Below the pieces are notes generated by a model. It was not told where the DNA came from and ran no database searches. It saw only the letters and a list, made by a program, of their open reading frames with translations. A stretch of DNA of 42,380 bases from Bacilli bacterium (GTDB lineage: Bacteria; Bacillota_I; Bacilli_A; RF39; UBA660). This document shows positions 25,113 to 33,683 of the stretch, one piece after another. Position numbers and translations under genes: made by a program. The stretch is from assembly GCA_017473105.1 (NCBI GenBank), contig JAFUNE010000003.1, positions 1-42,380 of the forward strand. Direction: 5' to 3'. Every line of letters starts with the position of its first letter. Positions within the stretch are counted from its first letter, which is position 1.

Positions 25113-27338
25113 ATGAACAAAGAGTGGGAAAATTTTAACAAAGGTAATTGGTGCGAAACAATAGATGTAAGAGATTTTATAAATAAAAACTACACATACT
25201 ATGAAGGAAATGAAAGTTTTCTTAAAAACGCAACTAATAAAACACAAGATGTATGGAATAAATGTGAAGAACTATTAAAAGAAGAACTAAAAAAAGGTGT
25301 ATTAAGCATAGATACGGATAGAACATCAGGAATAACAGCATTTAATCCAGGATATATAGATAAAGATAAAGAAGTTATCGTTGGTTTGCAAACTGATGAA
25401 CCATTAAAAAGAATGATAAATCCTTATGGTGGAATTAGAATGGTATATCAATCACTTCAAAGTTATGGTTATACATTAAATGAAAATATCGATAAATATT
25501 TTAATGAATACAGAAAATCACATAACCAAGGAGTATTTGATGCATATACAACAGATATTAAAAAATTAAGACATTGTGGACTTATAACAGGACTACCTGA
25601 TGCATACGGACGAGGAAGAATCATAGGAGACTATAGAAGAATTGCATTATATGGTATTGATTTTCTTATGCAAGAAAAGAAAAAAGACTTTGAAAATCTT
25701 ACAGGTAGTATGACTGATGAAAAAATAAGACAACGAGAAGAATTATCAATGCAATATAGAGCATTGGATCAAATTAAACAAATGGCCCAATCATATGGAT
25801 TTGATATATCAAAACCAGCATCAAATGCAAAAGAAGCAATTCAATGGACTTATTTTGGATATCTAGCAGCTGTAAAAGAAAATAACGGAGCAGCAATGAG
25901 TCTTGGTAGAGTTGATTCATTCTTTGATATATACATTGAAAGAGATATCAAAAATGGAACACTAACAGAAGAAGAAGCTCAAGAATTAATAGATCAATTT
26001 GTAATAAAATTAAGATTAGTAAGACATCTAAGAACTCCAGAATATGATGAATTATTTTCAGGAGACCCAACTTGGGTAACATGTTCAATTGGTGGAACAA
26101 CAAATAAAAAACCACTTGTAACAAAAACAAGTTATAGATTATTACATACTCTTAAAAATTTAAACCCTGCTCCAGAACCAAACATAACAATTTTATGGAG
26201 TAAAAATTTACCAGAAAACTTCAAAAAATATTGTGCAAAAATGAGTATTGAAACAGACTCAATCCAATATGAAAATGATGATATAATGAGACCAATATAT
26301 GGAGATGATTATGCAATCGCATGTTGTGTTTCAGCAATGCGTCTTGGAAAAGATATGCAATTTTTCGGAGCAAGATGTAATTTAGCAAAAGCCCTACTTT
26401 ACTCAATAAATGGCGGAATTGACGAAATAAAAAAAGAAAAAGCAATGGAAGATATTGAACCAATGAACGATATAGTTTTAAATTATGATAAAGTATTAAA
26501 ATCATACTTCAATGTTTTAGAAAAAGTAGCTGATTCTTATTCAAATGCAATGAATATAATACACTATATGCATGATAAATATGCATACGAAGCAAGTCAA
26601 ATGGCATTACATGATACAAAAGTAGGAAGACTTATGGCATATGGTGTTGCAGGATTATCTGTAGTAGCAGATTCACTTTCTGCAATAAAATATGCAAAAG
26701 TAAAACCAATAAGAGATGAAGATGGAATAACCGTTGATTTCGAGATTGAAGGAGAATTTCCAAAATATGGAAACGATGATGACAGAGTTGACAGCATAGC
26801 AACAATGATACTTGAAAAATTCTATCAAGAACTAAATAAACATAAAACATATAGAGGCGCTAAAACCACTCTATCTGTATTAACAATTACATCTAACGTT
26901 GTATATGGAACAAAAACAGGAGCAACACCAGATGGACGAAAAGCAGGAATCCCTTTTGCACCTGGAGCAAACCCAATGCACGGAAGAGATGTTTGCGGAG
27001 CACTAGCAAGTCTTAACTCAGTTGCAAAAATAGATTATTGTAAATATTGTAGAGATGGCGTTAGTAATACATTCTCAATTATCCCTACTGCACTCGGAAA
27101 AAATATGGAAGAACAAAAAACAAACTTAGTAAATATTTTAGATGGATATTTCTTGCAAAATGCACATCACTTAAATGTAAATGTTTTAACAAGAGAAACA
27201 CTAATAGATGCAATGAACAATCCAGACAAATATCCACTACTAACAATAAGAGTTTCAGGATACGCAGTAAGATTTAATAGACTAACTAAAAAACAACAAG
27301 AAGAAGTTATTTCTAGAACATTCCACGAGAAGATGTAA
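25113..27338 (+). CDS. pflB: Pyruvate formate-lyase / formate acetyltransferase (741 aa)
   Basis: This glycyl-radical enzyme converts pyruvate and CoA to acetyl-CoA and formate under anaerobic conditions. The catalytic adjacent cysteines are C404-C405 in [10 protein letters not shown]. The radical Gly is G716 in [12 protein letters not shown] near the C-terminus. Substrate-binding regions such as [15 protein letters not shown] at the N-terminus and [17 protein letters not shown] are typical. The length matches PflB (about 750). A perfect AAGGAGG lies 6 bp before the ATG. The activating enzyme gene follows after one base, so the two are co-translated. It marks the host as a fermenting anaerobe. 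Confidence 0.97.
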   Translation: MNKEWENFNKGNWCETIDVRDFINKNYTYYEGNESFLKNATNKTQDVWNKCEELLKEELKKGVLSIDTDRTSGITAFNPGYIDKDKEVIVGLQTDEPLKRMINPYGGIRMVYQSLQSYGYTLNENIDKYFNEYRKSHNQGVFDAYTTDIKKLRHCGLITGLPDAYGRGRIIGDYRRIALYGIDFLMQEKKKDFENLTGSMTDEKIRQREELSMQYRALDQIKQMAQSYGFDISKPASNAKEAIQWTYFGYLAAVKENNGAAMSLGRVDSFFDIYIERDIKNGTLTEEEAQELIDQFVIKLRLVRHLRTPEYDELFSGDPTWVTCSIGGTTNKKPLVTKTSYRLLHTLKNLNPAPEPNITILWSKNLPENFKKYCAKMSIETDSIQYENDDIMRPIYGDDYAIACCVSAMRLGKDMQFFGARCNLAKALLYSINGGIDEIKKEKAMEDIEPMNDIVLNYDKVLKSYFNVLEKVADSYSNAMNIIHYMHDKYAYEASQMALHDTKVGRLMAYGVAGLSVVADSLSAIKYAKVKPIRDEDGITVDFEIEGEFPKYGNDDDRVDSIATMILEKFYQELNKHKTYRGAKTTLSVLTITSNVVYGTKTGATPDGRKAGIPFAPGANPMHGRDVCGALASLNSVAKIDYCKYCRDGVSNTFSIIPTALGKNMEEQKTNLVNILDGYFLQNAHHLNVNVLTRETLIDAMNNPDKYPLLTIRVSGYAVRFNRLTKKQQEEVISRTFHEKM

Positions 27339-27339
27339 T

Positions 27340-28038
27340 ATGAAAGGAAGCATAGATTCTATTGAAACACTTGGTTTAGTTGATGGACCAGGAATAAGAT
27401 GTGTTGTATTTTTAAATGGATGCAATCTTAGATGCAAATACTGTCATAATCCAGAAATGTGGTGCTTAAAAGAAAATAATTATACAGTGGATGAACTTGT
27501 TAATAAAATTAAAAGATATAAACCATACTTCAATGAAAATGGAGGCGTTACCTTTTCTGGCGGTGAACCCCTACTTCAAATCAACTTCCTAAAAGAAGTA
27601 ATGAAAAAACTAAAAAAAGAAAATATTCATATTTGTTTAGATACTGCCGGATATTCAAAAGAAGATTACACAGAAATATTAGAATTAACTGACCTCGTTT
27701 TACTAGATATTAAACATACAAATGAAAAAGGATTTAAAGATTTAGTAAATGGAAATATAAGCATAAGTGAAAAATTTATAGAAGAATTAAACAAATTAAA
27801 CAAACCAGTATGGATAAGACAAGTCATTATACCAGGTATAACTGATACAGAAGATTACTTAAAATCTTTAAAAGAATATATAACAAAAATAAAAAATATT
27901 AAAAAAATAGAATTCTTACCATTTCATCATATGGCAAAAGATAAATACAAAAAGCTTGGAATTAAAAACCAACTTGAAAATATACCAGAAATGGATAAAG
28001 AAAAATGTAATCAATTATACGAAAATTTTATAAAATAA
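27340..28038 (+). CDS. pflA: Pyruvate formate-lyase activating enzyme (radical SAM, 232 aa)
   Basis: It uses S-adenosylmethionine and a 4Fe-4S cluster to place the glycyl radical on PflB. The cluster motif C28-x3-C32-x2-C35 is in GCNLRCKYCHNP. The SAM-binding GGE is in VTFSGGEPLLQ. VLLDIKHTN and IRQVIIPGITD are typical of PflA. The N-terminus GSIDSIETLGLVDGPGIR matches the family. It is the second gene of the pfl operon, starting one base after the pflB stop, and ends at a terminator. Confidence 0.96.
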   Translation: MKGSIDSIETLGLVDGPGIRCVVFLNGCNLRCKYCHNPEMWCLKENNYTVDELVNKIKRYKPYFNENGGVTFSGGEPLLQINFLKEVMKKLKKENIHICLDTAGYSKEDYTEILELTDLVLLDIKHTNEKGFKDLVNGNISISEKFIEELNKLNKPVWIRQVIIPGITDTEDYLKSLKEYITKIKNIKKIEFLPFHHMAKDKYKKLGIKNQLENIPEMDKEKCNQLYENFIK

Positions 28039-28068
28039 AAGTTCTTTAACAAAAAAGAACTTTTTTTA
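28035..28068. terminator. Terminator of pflBA
   Basis: The stem AAAAGTTCTTT (28037-28047) / AAAGAACTTTT (28054-28064) is followed by a T-run on the plus strand. It also abuts the stop of the minus-strand gene at 28066. Confidence 0.85.
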
Positions 28069-28617
28069 TTTTAATAACAATTTCTTAACAAGATAATCTT
28101 CAAAAAAGAATGCATCCCTTGTATCTAAATCAACATTACAACTACGTTCTATTAAAATAGAATTATCAAAAAACACATTATGCCAATACCATTCTAAATA
28201 CATCCCATCAATACTTCTATTCCATCTATCATTTGGAAATTCTTTATTATATTCAAGCAAAATAGCTAAAATATTATACATATCTTCTTTATCATGAATT
28301 AAATTTGAACCATAAATTTGAACATTAGAATTTAAAACATTTCTATAATCAAGTAAATAAATATCATTTTGATTTTTTTCAATTTCTTCAAATGTTTCCT
28401 CACCCAATACATAAACATTTCTATTTTTATAATACGCATATTCATTATCAATTTCTGAATTATAATTTGGATTTTTCTCATAAGAAAACTCTCTTTCTTC
28501 ACTATTATTAAAAGAGTTTATAAACAGACAAAAAAACAAATAAATTGAACTTAATATAAATGCTTTTTTTCTAAATTGTTTTTTTCTTTCCTCATTCATG
28601 GTTCCATATTTTAACAT
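28066..28617 (-). CDS. Membrane-anchored protein of unknown function (183 aa)
   Basis: A basic N-terminus (NEERKKQFRKKAF), one membrane helix at about residues 20-34 (FILSSIYLFFCLFIN) and an extracellular acidic domain with many Tyr, Asn and Glu (YKNRNVYVLGEETFEEIEKNQNDIYLL, then DGMYLEWYWHNVFFDNSI). The start is uncertain: ATG 28617 or ATG 28599 (MNEERKK). Neither has a good ribosome site. A TTAAAAT element lies between them, so the transcript may be nearly leaderless from the second ATG. It follows the terminator of the signal peptidase gene by a few bases. No family recognised. Confidence 0.6.
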   Translation of the reverse strand: MLKYGTMNEERKKQFRKKAFILSSIYLFFCLFINSFNNSEEREFSYEKNPNYNSEIDNEYAYYKNRNVYVLGEETFEEIEKNQNDIYLLDYRNVLNSNVQIYGSNLIHDKEDMYNILAILLEYNKEFPNDRWNRSIDGMYLEWYWHNVFFDNSILIERSCNVDLDTRDAFFFEDYLVKKLLLK

Positions 28618-28629
28618 AAAAAAAACAAA

Positions 28630-28664
28630 TAAAAAAGAAGAATTATATATTTTCTAATTCTTCT
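28630..28664 (-). terminator. Terminator of the second SipW-like gene
   Basis: The stem AGAAGAATTA (28636-28645) / TAATTCTTCT (28655-28664) overlaps the gene's 3' end and is followed on the minus strand by T-runs. Confidence 0.75.
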
Positions 28665-29251
28665 ATTTCTTTTCTTTCTTTAAAATGTTTTATTTCTTTT
28701 AAAATCTTAAAAGAATCATAAAATAACACAAATACAGCAGGTATCATTATCGCAAGTAATAAACCACCCTTAGATGCTATAAAATATTGTATTTTTCCAA
28801 AAGCAGGTAATCTAAAATATACTCTACCAATTACATTAGATGATAAAACAAGTTCTTGATCAGATATCTCATTTGCATCACCCTTAACCTCAAAATATAT
28901 ATCATCTTCCTCATTAATAACCTTTTCAATTCTATGAGTTATAGGCGTATTTCCGAAAAAAGGATTAGATGAATAAAATGTAATAATATCTCCTTTAACT
29001 AATTTACTAGGATTAGTCTTTTTAATAAATACAACATCATATACATCAATTGTAGGTTCCATACTAGAACTAACAATTGTATATAAAGCAAAAGGCGGCA
29101 TCTTTCCTTTAGATTGATAATACTTAGAAGAAAAAACATAAAATACTAAAAATGCAGAAATAACCATTAAAAAACAAATAAGTGAATAACTTACCAATTT
29201 TATTCCAAACCTTACTCTCTTTTTAAATTTTATCTTTTTATCTTCTTCCAT
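28643..29251 (-). CDS. SipW-like (ER-type) signal peptidase I, second copy (202 aa)
   Basis: A membrane helix (about 18-40) is followed by the catalytic Ser63 in VSSSMEPTI. His106 in PITHRIEKV replaces the usual Lys, and FEVKGDANE is the family's third motif. A C-terminal helix (LLLAIMIPAVFVLFYDSF) completes it. It is clearly related to, but divergent from, the enzyme at 14014. No TasA-like gene is adjacent; instead it is flanked by the 399-aa and 183-aa surface proteins. Either could depend on it, but neither shows the TasA-type signal region. An extended -10 (TGTTATTAT on the minus strand, 29276-29284) lies upstream. Confidence 0.87.
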   Translation of the reverse strand: MEEDKKIKFKKRVRFGIKLVSYSLICFLMVISAFLVFYVFSSKYYQSKGKMPPFALYTIVSSSMEPTIDVYDVVFIKKTNPSKLVKGDIITFYSSNPFFGNTPITHRIEKVINEEDDIYFEVKGDANEISDQELVLSSNVIGRVYFRLPAFGKIQYFIASKGGLLLAIMIPAVFVLFYDSFKILKEIKHFKERKEIEELENI

Positions 29252-29275
29252 ATACTTTTTACCTATTACATATCT

Positions 29276-29284
29276 ATAATAACA
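29276..29284 (-). promoter_or_regulatory. Extended -10 promoter of the second SipW-like gene
   Basis: On the minus strand this reads TGTTATTAT, about 25 bp before the start and after the terminator of the 399-aa gene. Confidence 0.45.
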
Positions 29285-29293
29285 AATTTAACA

Positions 29294-29320
29294 AAATAAA
29301 AAAAGTGAAAATCACTTTTT
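29294..29320 (-). terminator. Terminator of the 399-aa gene
   Basis: The stem AAAAAGTGA / TCACTTTTT (29300-29308 with 29312-29320) with a 3-nt loop is followed on the minus strand by a T-run. Confidence 0.85.
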
Positions 29321-30511
29321 TAATGTAATCACAGGTCTAATTCTATTTAAAGAAAAAATATCTTCCTCAATAAAAACATCGTAATTAGAATCAACCATAC
29401 TGGCTTTATTATCACTAAAAGAATTAATTAATAAATAATTTCCTCTAATTAAAGGATTTTCTTTTAATGCAATAAATAGCTTATTATATTCTTTATAAGA
29501 AAGAAGTCTAACCAAACTATAGGTATAATTATCACACGTATATCCATATTTATTTATTTCTTCTTTCTTAAGTCCACCACAACTCTCTTCATTACAACTC
29601 ATATTATCAAATTCATCACATATTTCTACAGCTTGTAAATTATGTTTAGTAAAAGCAGATAACTCATTAATAAAATAATCATTTAAATATGTATTAACAT
29701 AAGAATTACTCCACTTATAAGAAACATAATCATTTTCATCAATATAATAACAGTTGTCACCCTTAAATGAAGTACAATGAGACATTTTATCACTAAGAGC
29801 AGTCTTTTTCATTAAAGTAATCTCACTACTATTATCACTAACAACAATCCAATCCAAAGAATCTATTTTTACAATAGCACCACTACAATAAAATACATCT
29901 TTATTATAACTAGCACCATTCGAATTCAAACAATCTATATTAAATTCAATAACGTCACTAATAACACCATTTTTGTTTTTAAACCAAATATAATTCTTAC
30001 CCTGACTATATTTATTTAAAGTAATATTACCAGTATAATCTTCACTTATCCATTCACCAATAAAATCATCCTTATCAGAAATTTTATAAGATAAATTATC
30101 ATCCAAAGAAGAAAATGAAACATTATTATTGTTCTTAATTATATCAACCACAAGATTTTCAAATCCTTGACATTCACTGTCCATATACTTGACATTGTCA
30201 AGTGAATTCTTATAAATGCAATGACCATTTGAATTAATATAAAACTTAATATTTCCATACTTATCTTTATCAATTACACCTTCACCAGATATATCAAACT
30301 TATCACTCTCATAAAGAGTTTTCCCCATACTTATAACACCATCATTAAAATTATAAGTACCCTCTTTCATACCATATGACTGAGATAAAATAGCTTTTCC
30401 GACATTAATATAATCTACCTCACTATACTTTTTATTAAAATACGAAAAAACATAAATCATAATTAATGAAAAAATAATTAAAATAATTGTAATCTTTACT
30501 TTTTGCTTCAT
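29312..30511 (-). CDS. Membrane-anchored surface protein with DUF6273-like domain (399 aa)
   Basis: An N-terminal membrane helix (residues 6-25, VKITIILIIFSLIMIYVFSY) is followed by a long extracellular part. Residues 40-190 are beta-rich with repeated DKYGNIKFYINSNG-like strands. From about 205 on, the sequence reads VKIDSLDWIVVSDNSSEITLMKKTALSD, WSNSYVNTYLNDYFINEL and finally LNRIRPVITLKK. This is the W-x-V ... x-L-M-K ... YLN-x-YF ... RPVITL order seen in DUF6273-like domains and, more loosely, in the cargo protein at 17522. The paired Cys in CTSFKGDNC, CDEFDNMSCNEESC and C at YTCDN suggest disulfides. It is monocistronic, between metG and a SipW-like gene. Function unknown. Confidence 0.7.
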   Translation of the reverse strand: MKQKVKITIILIIFSLIMIYVFSYFNKKYSEVDYINVGKAILSQSYGMKEGTYNFNDGVISMGKTLYESDKFDISGEGVIDKDKYGNIKFYINSNGHCIYKNSLDNVKYMDSECQGFENLVVDIIKNNNNVSFSSLDDNLSYKISDKDDFIGEWISEDYTGNITLNKYSQGKNYIWFKNKNGVISDVIEFNIDCLNSNGASYNKDVFYCSGAIVKIDSLDWIVVSDNSSEITLMKKTALSDKMSHCTSFKGDNCYYIDENDYVSYKWSNSYVNTYLNDYFINELSAFTKHNLQAVEICDEFDNMSCNEESCGGLKKEEINKYGYTCDNYTYSLVRLLSYKEYNKLFIALKENPLIRGNYLLINSFSDNKASMVDSNYDVFIEEDIFSLNRIRPVITLKK

Positions 30512-30535
30512 GCAAAATATTATACTAAAAACAAT

Positions 30536-30563
30536 AAAAAAAAACTACGATTTTCACGTAGTT
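30536..30563 (-). terminator. Terminator of metG
   Basis: The stem AACTACG (30543-30549) / CGTAGTT (30557-30563) is followed on the minus strand by a run of T, right at the metG stop. Confidence 0.8.
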
Positions 30564-32097
30564 ATTTTACATCTATTCTATTAAATAGAATTTCAGGATT
30601 ATTAAGTTTAGTTCCAGATACATATGCACCAAATTCTTTTGTACTTTCATAATCTTTTATTTCAGTATTAATTAATTCAAATATTTTTTCAGAAGTACTA
30701 GGTAAAAATGGTTGTAAATATACTGCACAAATTCTAATAGATTCAATTAAATTATATAAAACTGTCTTTAATCTATCAGTTTTTGTTTCATCCTTAGCAA
30801 GTGCCCATGGTAATGTTTCATCAATATATTTATTTGATGCTCTTAAACAATTAAATATTTCATCAATTGCATCAGCAATTTTTAATTTATCCATTTTATC
30901 TTTAACAGCATTACCTAAATTTGATAGTTTTTCAATTAAAGCATCATCTACTTCTTCATTTACTTTAGTATTTTCAACAACTCCATCAAAATACTTATGA
31001 CTCATTGATATTGTTCTATTAACTAAATTACCAAGAATATTTGCAAGATCAGAATTATTTCTTTCAATAATTAAATCCTCAGTAATAATACCATCATCTG
31101 CAAATGGAATTTCATGTAATACAAAATATCTAATAGTATCAAGTCCATATTTATTAACTAAATCATCAGCATATAATAGATTTCCCTTAGATTTACTCAT
31201 CTTATCTCCACCAGAAAGTAACCAAGGATGTCCAAATACTTGTTTTGGCATTGGCAAATCAAGAGCCATTAAGATAATTGGCCAATATATTGTATGAAAA
31301 CGAATAATATCTTTTCCAATTAAATGTAAATCAGCTGGCCATAATTTGTTAAATTCATCAGTACTATTATCAACATCATATCCAATATTAGTAATATAAT
31401 TTGATAATGCATCTATCCATACATAGACAACATGTTTATCATCAAAACTTACTGGAACTCCCCATTTAAATGAAGTACGAGAAACACATAAATCTTGAAG
31501 ACCAGGTTTTAAGAAATTATTAATCATTTCATTTTTTCTAGACTCTGGTTGAATAAATTCAGGATGACTTTCTATATATTCCATTAATCTATCTTGATAT
31601 TTAGATAATTTAAAGAAATAAGCTTCCTCACTCTTTATTTCAACATCACGTCCACAATCAGGACATTTTCCATCAACTAATTGACTCTCAGTAAAAAATG
31701 ATTCACAAGGTGTACAATAAAGTCCCTCATACTTTGATAAATAAATATCACCTTGATCGTATAATTTTTTAAAAATTCTTTGAACTACTTCTTTATGTTT
31801 AGGATCAGTTGTTCTAACAAATCTATCATATGTAGTGTTCATTAAATCCCAAATAGTTTTAATTTCAGAAGCAACTTCATCAACAAACTCTTGTGGTTCT
31901 ACTCCTTTATCTTTTGCTTTTAATTCAATTTTCTCACCATGTTCATCTGTACCAGTTTGAAAATAAACATCATAACCTTCAAGTCTTTTATTTCTTGCAA
32001 TTGCATCAGCTAAAATAATTTCATATGTATTACCAATATGAGGCTTACCAGAAGTATAAGCAATCGCAGTAGAAATATAATATTTTTCCTTTTCCAT
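30562..32097 (-). CDS. metG: Methionyl-tRNA synthetase, short form (511 aa)
   Basis: It charges tRNA-Met with methionine. Class I motifs are present: the HIGH variant HIGN in SGKPHIGNTYE (residues 19-22) and KMSKS in GDKMSKSKGN. The zinc knuckle has CTPC and CPDC. The anticodon-binding helical domain follows. The C-terminal dimerisation/tRNA-binding (EMAP-like) domain, usual in Bacillus MetRS of about 660 residues, is absent: the protein ends shortly after the helical domain at NPEILFNRIDVK. Such short forms are known and functional. An AGGAGG site precedes the ATG, and a T-box leader with its own promoter controls it. Confidence 0.96.
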   Translation of the reverse strand: MEKEKYYISTAIAYTSGKPHIGNTYEIILADAIARNKRLEGYDVYFQTGTDEHGEKIELKAKDKGVEPQEFVDEVASEIKTIWDLMNTTYDRFVRTTDPKHKEVVQRIFKKLYDQGDIYLSKYEGLYCTPCESFFTESQLVDGKCPDCGRDVEIKSEEAYFFKLSKYQDRLMEYIESHPEFIQPESRKNEMINNFLKPGLQDLCVSRTSFKWGVPVSFDDKHVVYVWIDALSNYITNIGYDVDNSTDEFNKLWPADLHLIGKDIIRFHTIYWPIILMALDLPMPKQVFGHPWLLSGGDKMSKSKGNLLYADDLVNKYGLDTIRYFVLHEIPFADDGIITEDLIIERNNSDLANILGNLVNRTISMSHKYFDGVVENTKVNEEVDDALIEKLSNLGNAVKDKMDKLKIADAIDEIFNCLRASNKYIDETLPWALAKDETKTDRLKTVLYNLIESIRICAVYLQPFLPSTSEKIFELINTEIKDYESTKEFGAYVSGTKLNNPEILFNRIDVK

Positions 32098-32104
32098 AAT
32101 TCCT

Positions 32105-32308
32105 CCTTATAAAATAAAAAAGCACGAGTCAAGGACGAGAAAACCCGCGGTACCACCTTGATTCATGCTTTAACATGCTACTTAAAATTCTTAACGCGAA
32201 CTATACGATTTGACTCCAGAACCATTCGGGAAGAACATTCATATTAGTTTTCACCAACCACTAACTCTCTACAAATCACTTTCTTCTTTCTTTCCTTCAC
32301 AATCAATT
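32105..32308 (-). promoter_or_regulatory. T-box riboswitch (Met) upstream of metG
   Basis: On the minus strand the leader has the AGAGAGT stem I start, a GGTGAAAAC loop region, ATG codons in the specifier region (TAATATGAATG), and the conserved T-box AAGGTGGTACCGCG. A terminator stem follows (GCATGAATCAAGG with CCTTGACTCGTGC, then T6), and can be replaced by the antiterminator when uncharged tRNA-Met binds. The leader therefore raises metG expression when tRNA-Met is uncharged. Confidence 0.93.
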
Positions 32309-32315
32309 GATTTAG

Positions 32316-32321
32316 ATTATA
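32316..32321 (-). promoter_or_regulatory. -10 box of the metG T-box transcript
   Basis: On the minus strand this reads TATAAT, just before the start of the T-box leader. No clear -35 is seen. Confidence 0.5.
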
Positions 32322-32358
32322 CTACAAATATAATTAAAAATCTATATATTTAAATAAA

Positions 32359-33036
32359 TTATTTTATTCTTAAAGTTTTCAAATAATCTTTTTTATCATT
32401 ACTAATTCTAAAACTTTCAATTGCCTTTTGAATTGATTTATTATGAACAAACTTACTAAGTTTTTTATTTTCAAATATTTTAACAGTTCTATTATATTCA
32501 AAAATTAATGCATAACTAAAATACCAAGCAATTGCCATATTTATGTAATATTCATCACTAACATAATTACATGCTATACTATTACACTCATCAACATATT
32601 TACTTTTTATAAAATACTTCATCATCATAACAAAAGCAAATCTAACTTTATAAACACTATTTGATTCTAAACAACATTTTAAATATTTAAAAAATTTATC
32701 ATAATCATTACAAAGTATTTTACAAGACAATGTATCACATACAGACCAATTATCAACATAAACCAAAAACTTCTCAAGTTCCATAATACATTCATCAAAA
32801 TTTTTAATTTCATTTATTAATATCGAATGCAAAATATTCTCTTCTAAATATTTATGAGGTAATTCATTCAAAAACAATTTCTTTTCTTCAATATCAATCT
32901 CTTTAAAAATTTTTCTTATAACAGGAATCCTAACACCTATAATACTTTCTTTATTTACATTAGGAATCAGCGAAGACGTAAATTCTTTATATTTTAAATC
33001 TTTGTTTTCAAACAACTTATCAACAATCTTTTTCAT
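32359..33036 (-). CDS. DNA alkylation repair protein, AlkD-like (225 aa)
   Basis: AlkD-type glycosylases are HEAT-repeat proteins that remove bulky or cationic alkylated bases. Family features are GVRIPVIRKIFKEI near residue 34, the conserved VDNWSVCDTLSCKIL (about 93-107) whose Trp and Asp lie at the DNA lesion, KVRFAFVMMMKYFI (about 130), and NMAIAWYFSYALI with VHNKSIQKAIESFRIS near the C-terminus. The length is normal (about 220-240). It is divergently arranged with the transglutaminase-like gene; the -10 boxes of the two genes lie close together (33043-33064). Confidence 0.85.
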   Translation of the reverse strand: MKKIVDKLFENKDLKYKEFTSSLIPNVNKESIIGVRIPVIRKIFKEIDIEEKKLFLNELPHKYLEENILHSILINEIKNFDECIMELEKFLVYVDNWSVCDTLSCKILCNDYDKFFKYLKCCLESNSVYKVRFAFVMMMKYFIKSKYVDECNSIACNYVSDEYYINMAIAWYFSYALIFEYNRTVKIFENKKLSKFVHNKSIQKAIESFRISNDKKDYLKTLRIK

Positions 33037-33042
33037 AAATAA

Positions 33043-33064
33043 ATTATATCAAATATGATATAAT
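33043..33064. promoter_or_regulatory. Paired divergent extended -10 boxes
   Basis: On the minus strand 33043-33051 reads TGATATAAT (towards the AlkD-like gene). On the plus strand 33056-33064 reads TGATATAAT (towards the gene at 33082). The boxes face apart only a few bases from each other, so the two genes may compete for polymerase. Confidence 0.55.
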
Positions 33065-33081
33065 TATAAAAGGTGAATAAC

Positions 33082-33639
33082 ATGTTAAAAAAGATACAAA
33101 AAATATATGAAGATAACAAAGATATAAAATACTCATGGATGGATAAAAATGGTGATATTCATGAACATATTAGCGACGGATACATTAGAAAATTTAGAAT
33201 GCAAACACCTGAAGAAATATTAAAAAGTAAAATCGGTAACTGCTGGGAAACAGTAGAATTAACAAGATATTTTTTAGAAAAAGAAAATATACCACATAAA
33301 ACATATTTTTTCGGAATTCCAATGCAAAATTTCTATTGCCATAGTATTATAGTTGCAGAAATAAATGACAAATATTATTGGATAGAAAATAGTTTTAAAA
33401 ATAATAAAGGAATACATGAATTTAAAGATCTAACAACATTATTCAACGACGTACTTAATAAATTTCCACAAATCGTTGGTTCAAACAAAGTAAAATATTC
33501 ACAAATGAAAATACACGAATATGAAAAACCAGCACCCCATTTAGGATGTGTAGACTTTTATTTTTACTGCATGAGACAAAAAAGCTTAACAAAAAAATAT
33601 CTCCCTGACTATCTGAATTTAATTGAAGACAAAAATTAA
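33082..33639 (+). CDS. Transglutaminase-like cysteine-protease-fold protein (185 aa)
   Basis: ATG at 33082 follows AAAGGTG at normal spacing. The catalytic triad pattern of transglutaminase-like proteins is visible: Cys54 in KIGNCWETVELTRYF, His87 in FYCHSIIVAEI and Glu102 in YWIENSF. No signal peptide or membrane segment, so it acts inside the cell. Such proteins can be peptidases, amidases or ligases; the substrate cannot be read from the sequence. It lies just before essC, whose promoter overlaps its last codons, so the two may be expressed independently. Confidence 0.75.
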   Translation: MLKKIQKIYEDNKDIKYSWMDKNGDIHEHISDGYIRKFRMQTPEEILKSKIGNCWETVELTRYFLEKENIPHKTYFFGIPMQNFYCHSIIVAEINDKYYWIENSFKNNKGIHEFKDLTTLFNDVLNKFPQIVGSNKVKYSQMKIHEYEKPAPHLGCVDFYFYCMRQKSLTKKYLPDYLNLIEDKN

Positions 33640-33651
33640 AAATGATATAAT
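33623..33651 (+). promoter_or_regulatory. Promoter of essC-esaB
   Basis: TTGAAG (33623-33628), a 17-bp spacer and TATAAT (33646-33651) in the extended form TGATATAAT. The -35 lies inside the end of the preceding gene. The layout, including GATGATAATAAGGG in the leader, is very close to the pflBA promoter. Confidence 0.75.
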
Positions 33652-33683
33652 TAAAATAAGATGATAATAAGGGTGTGATTAGT

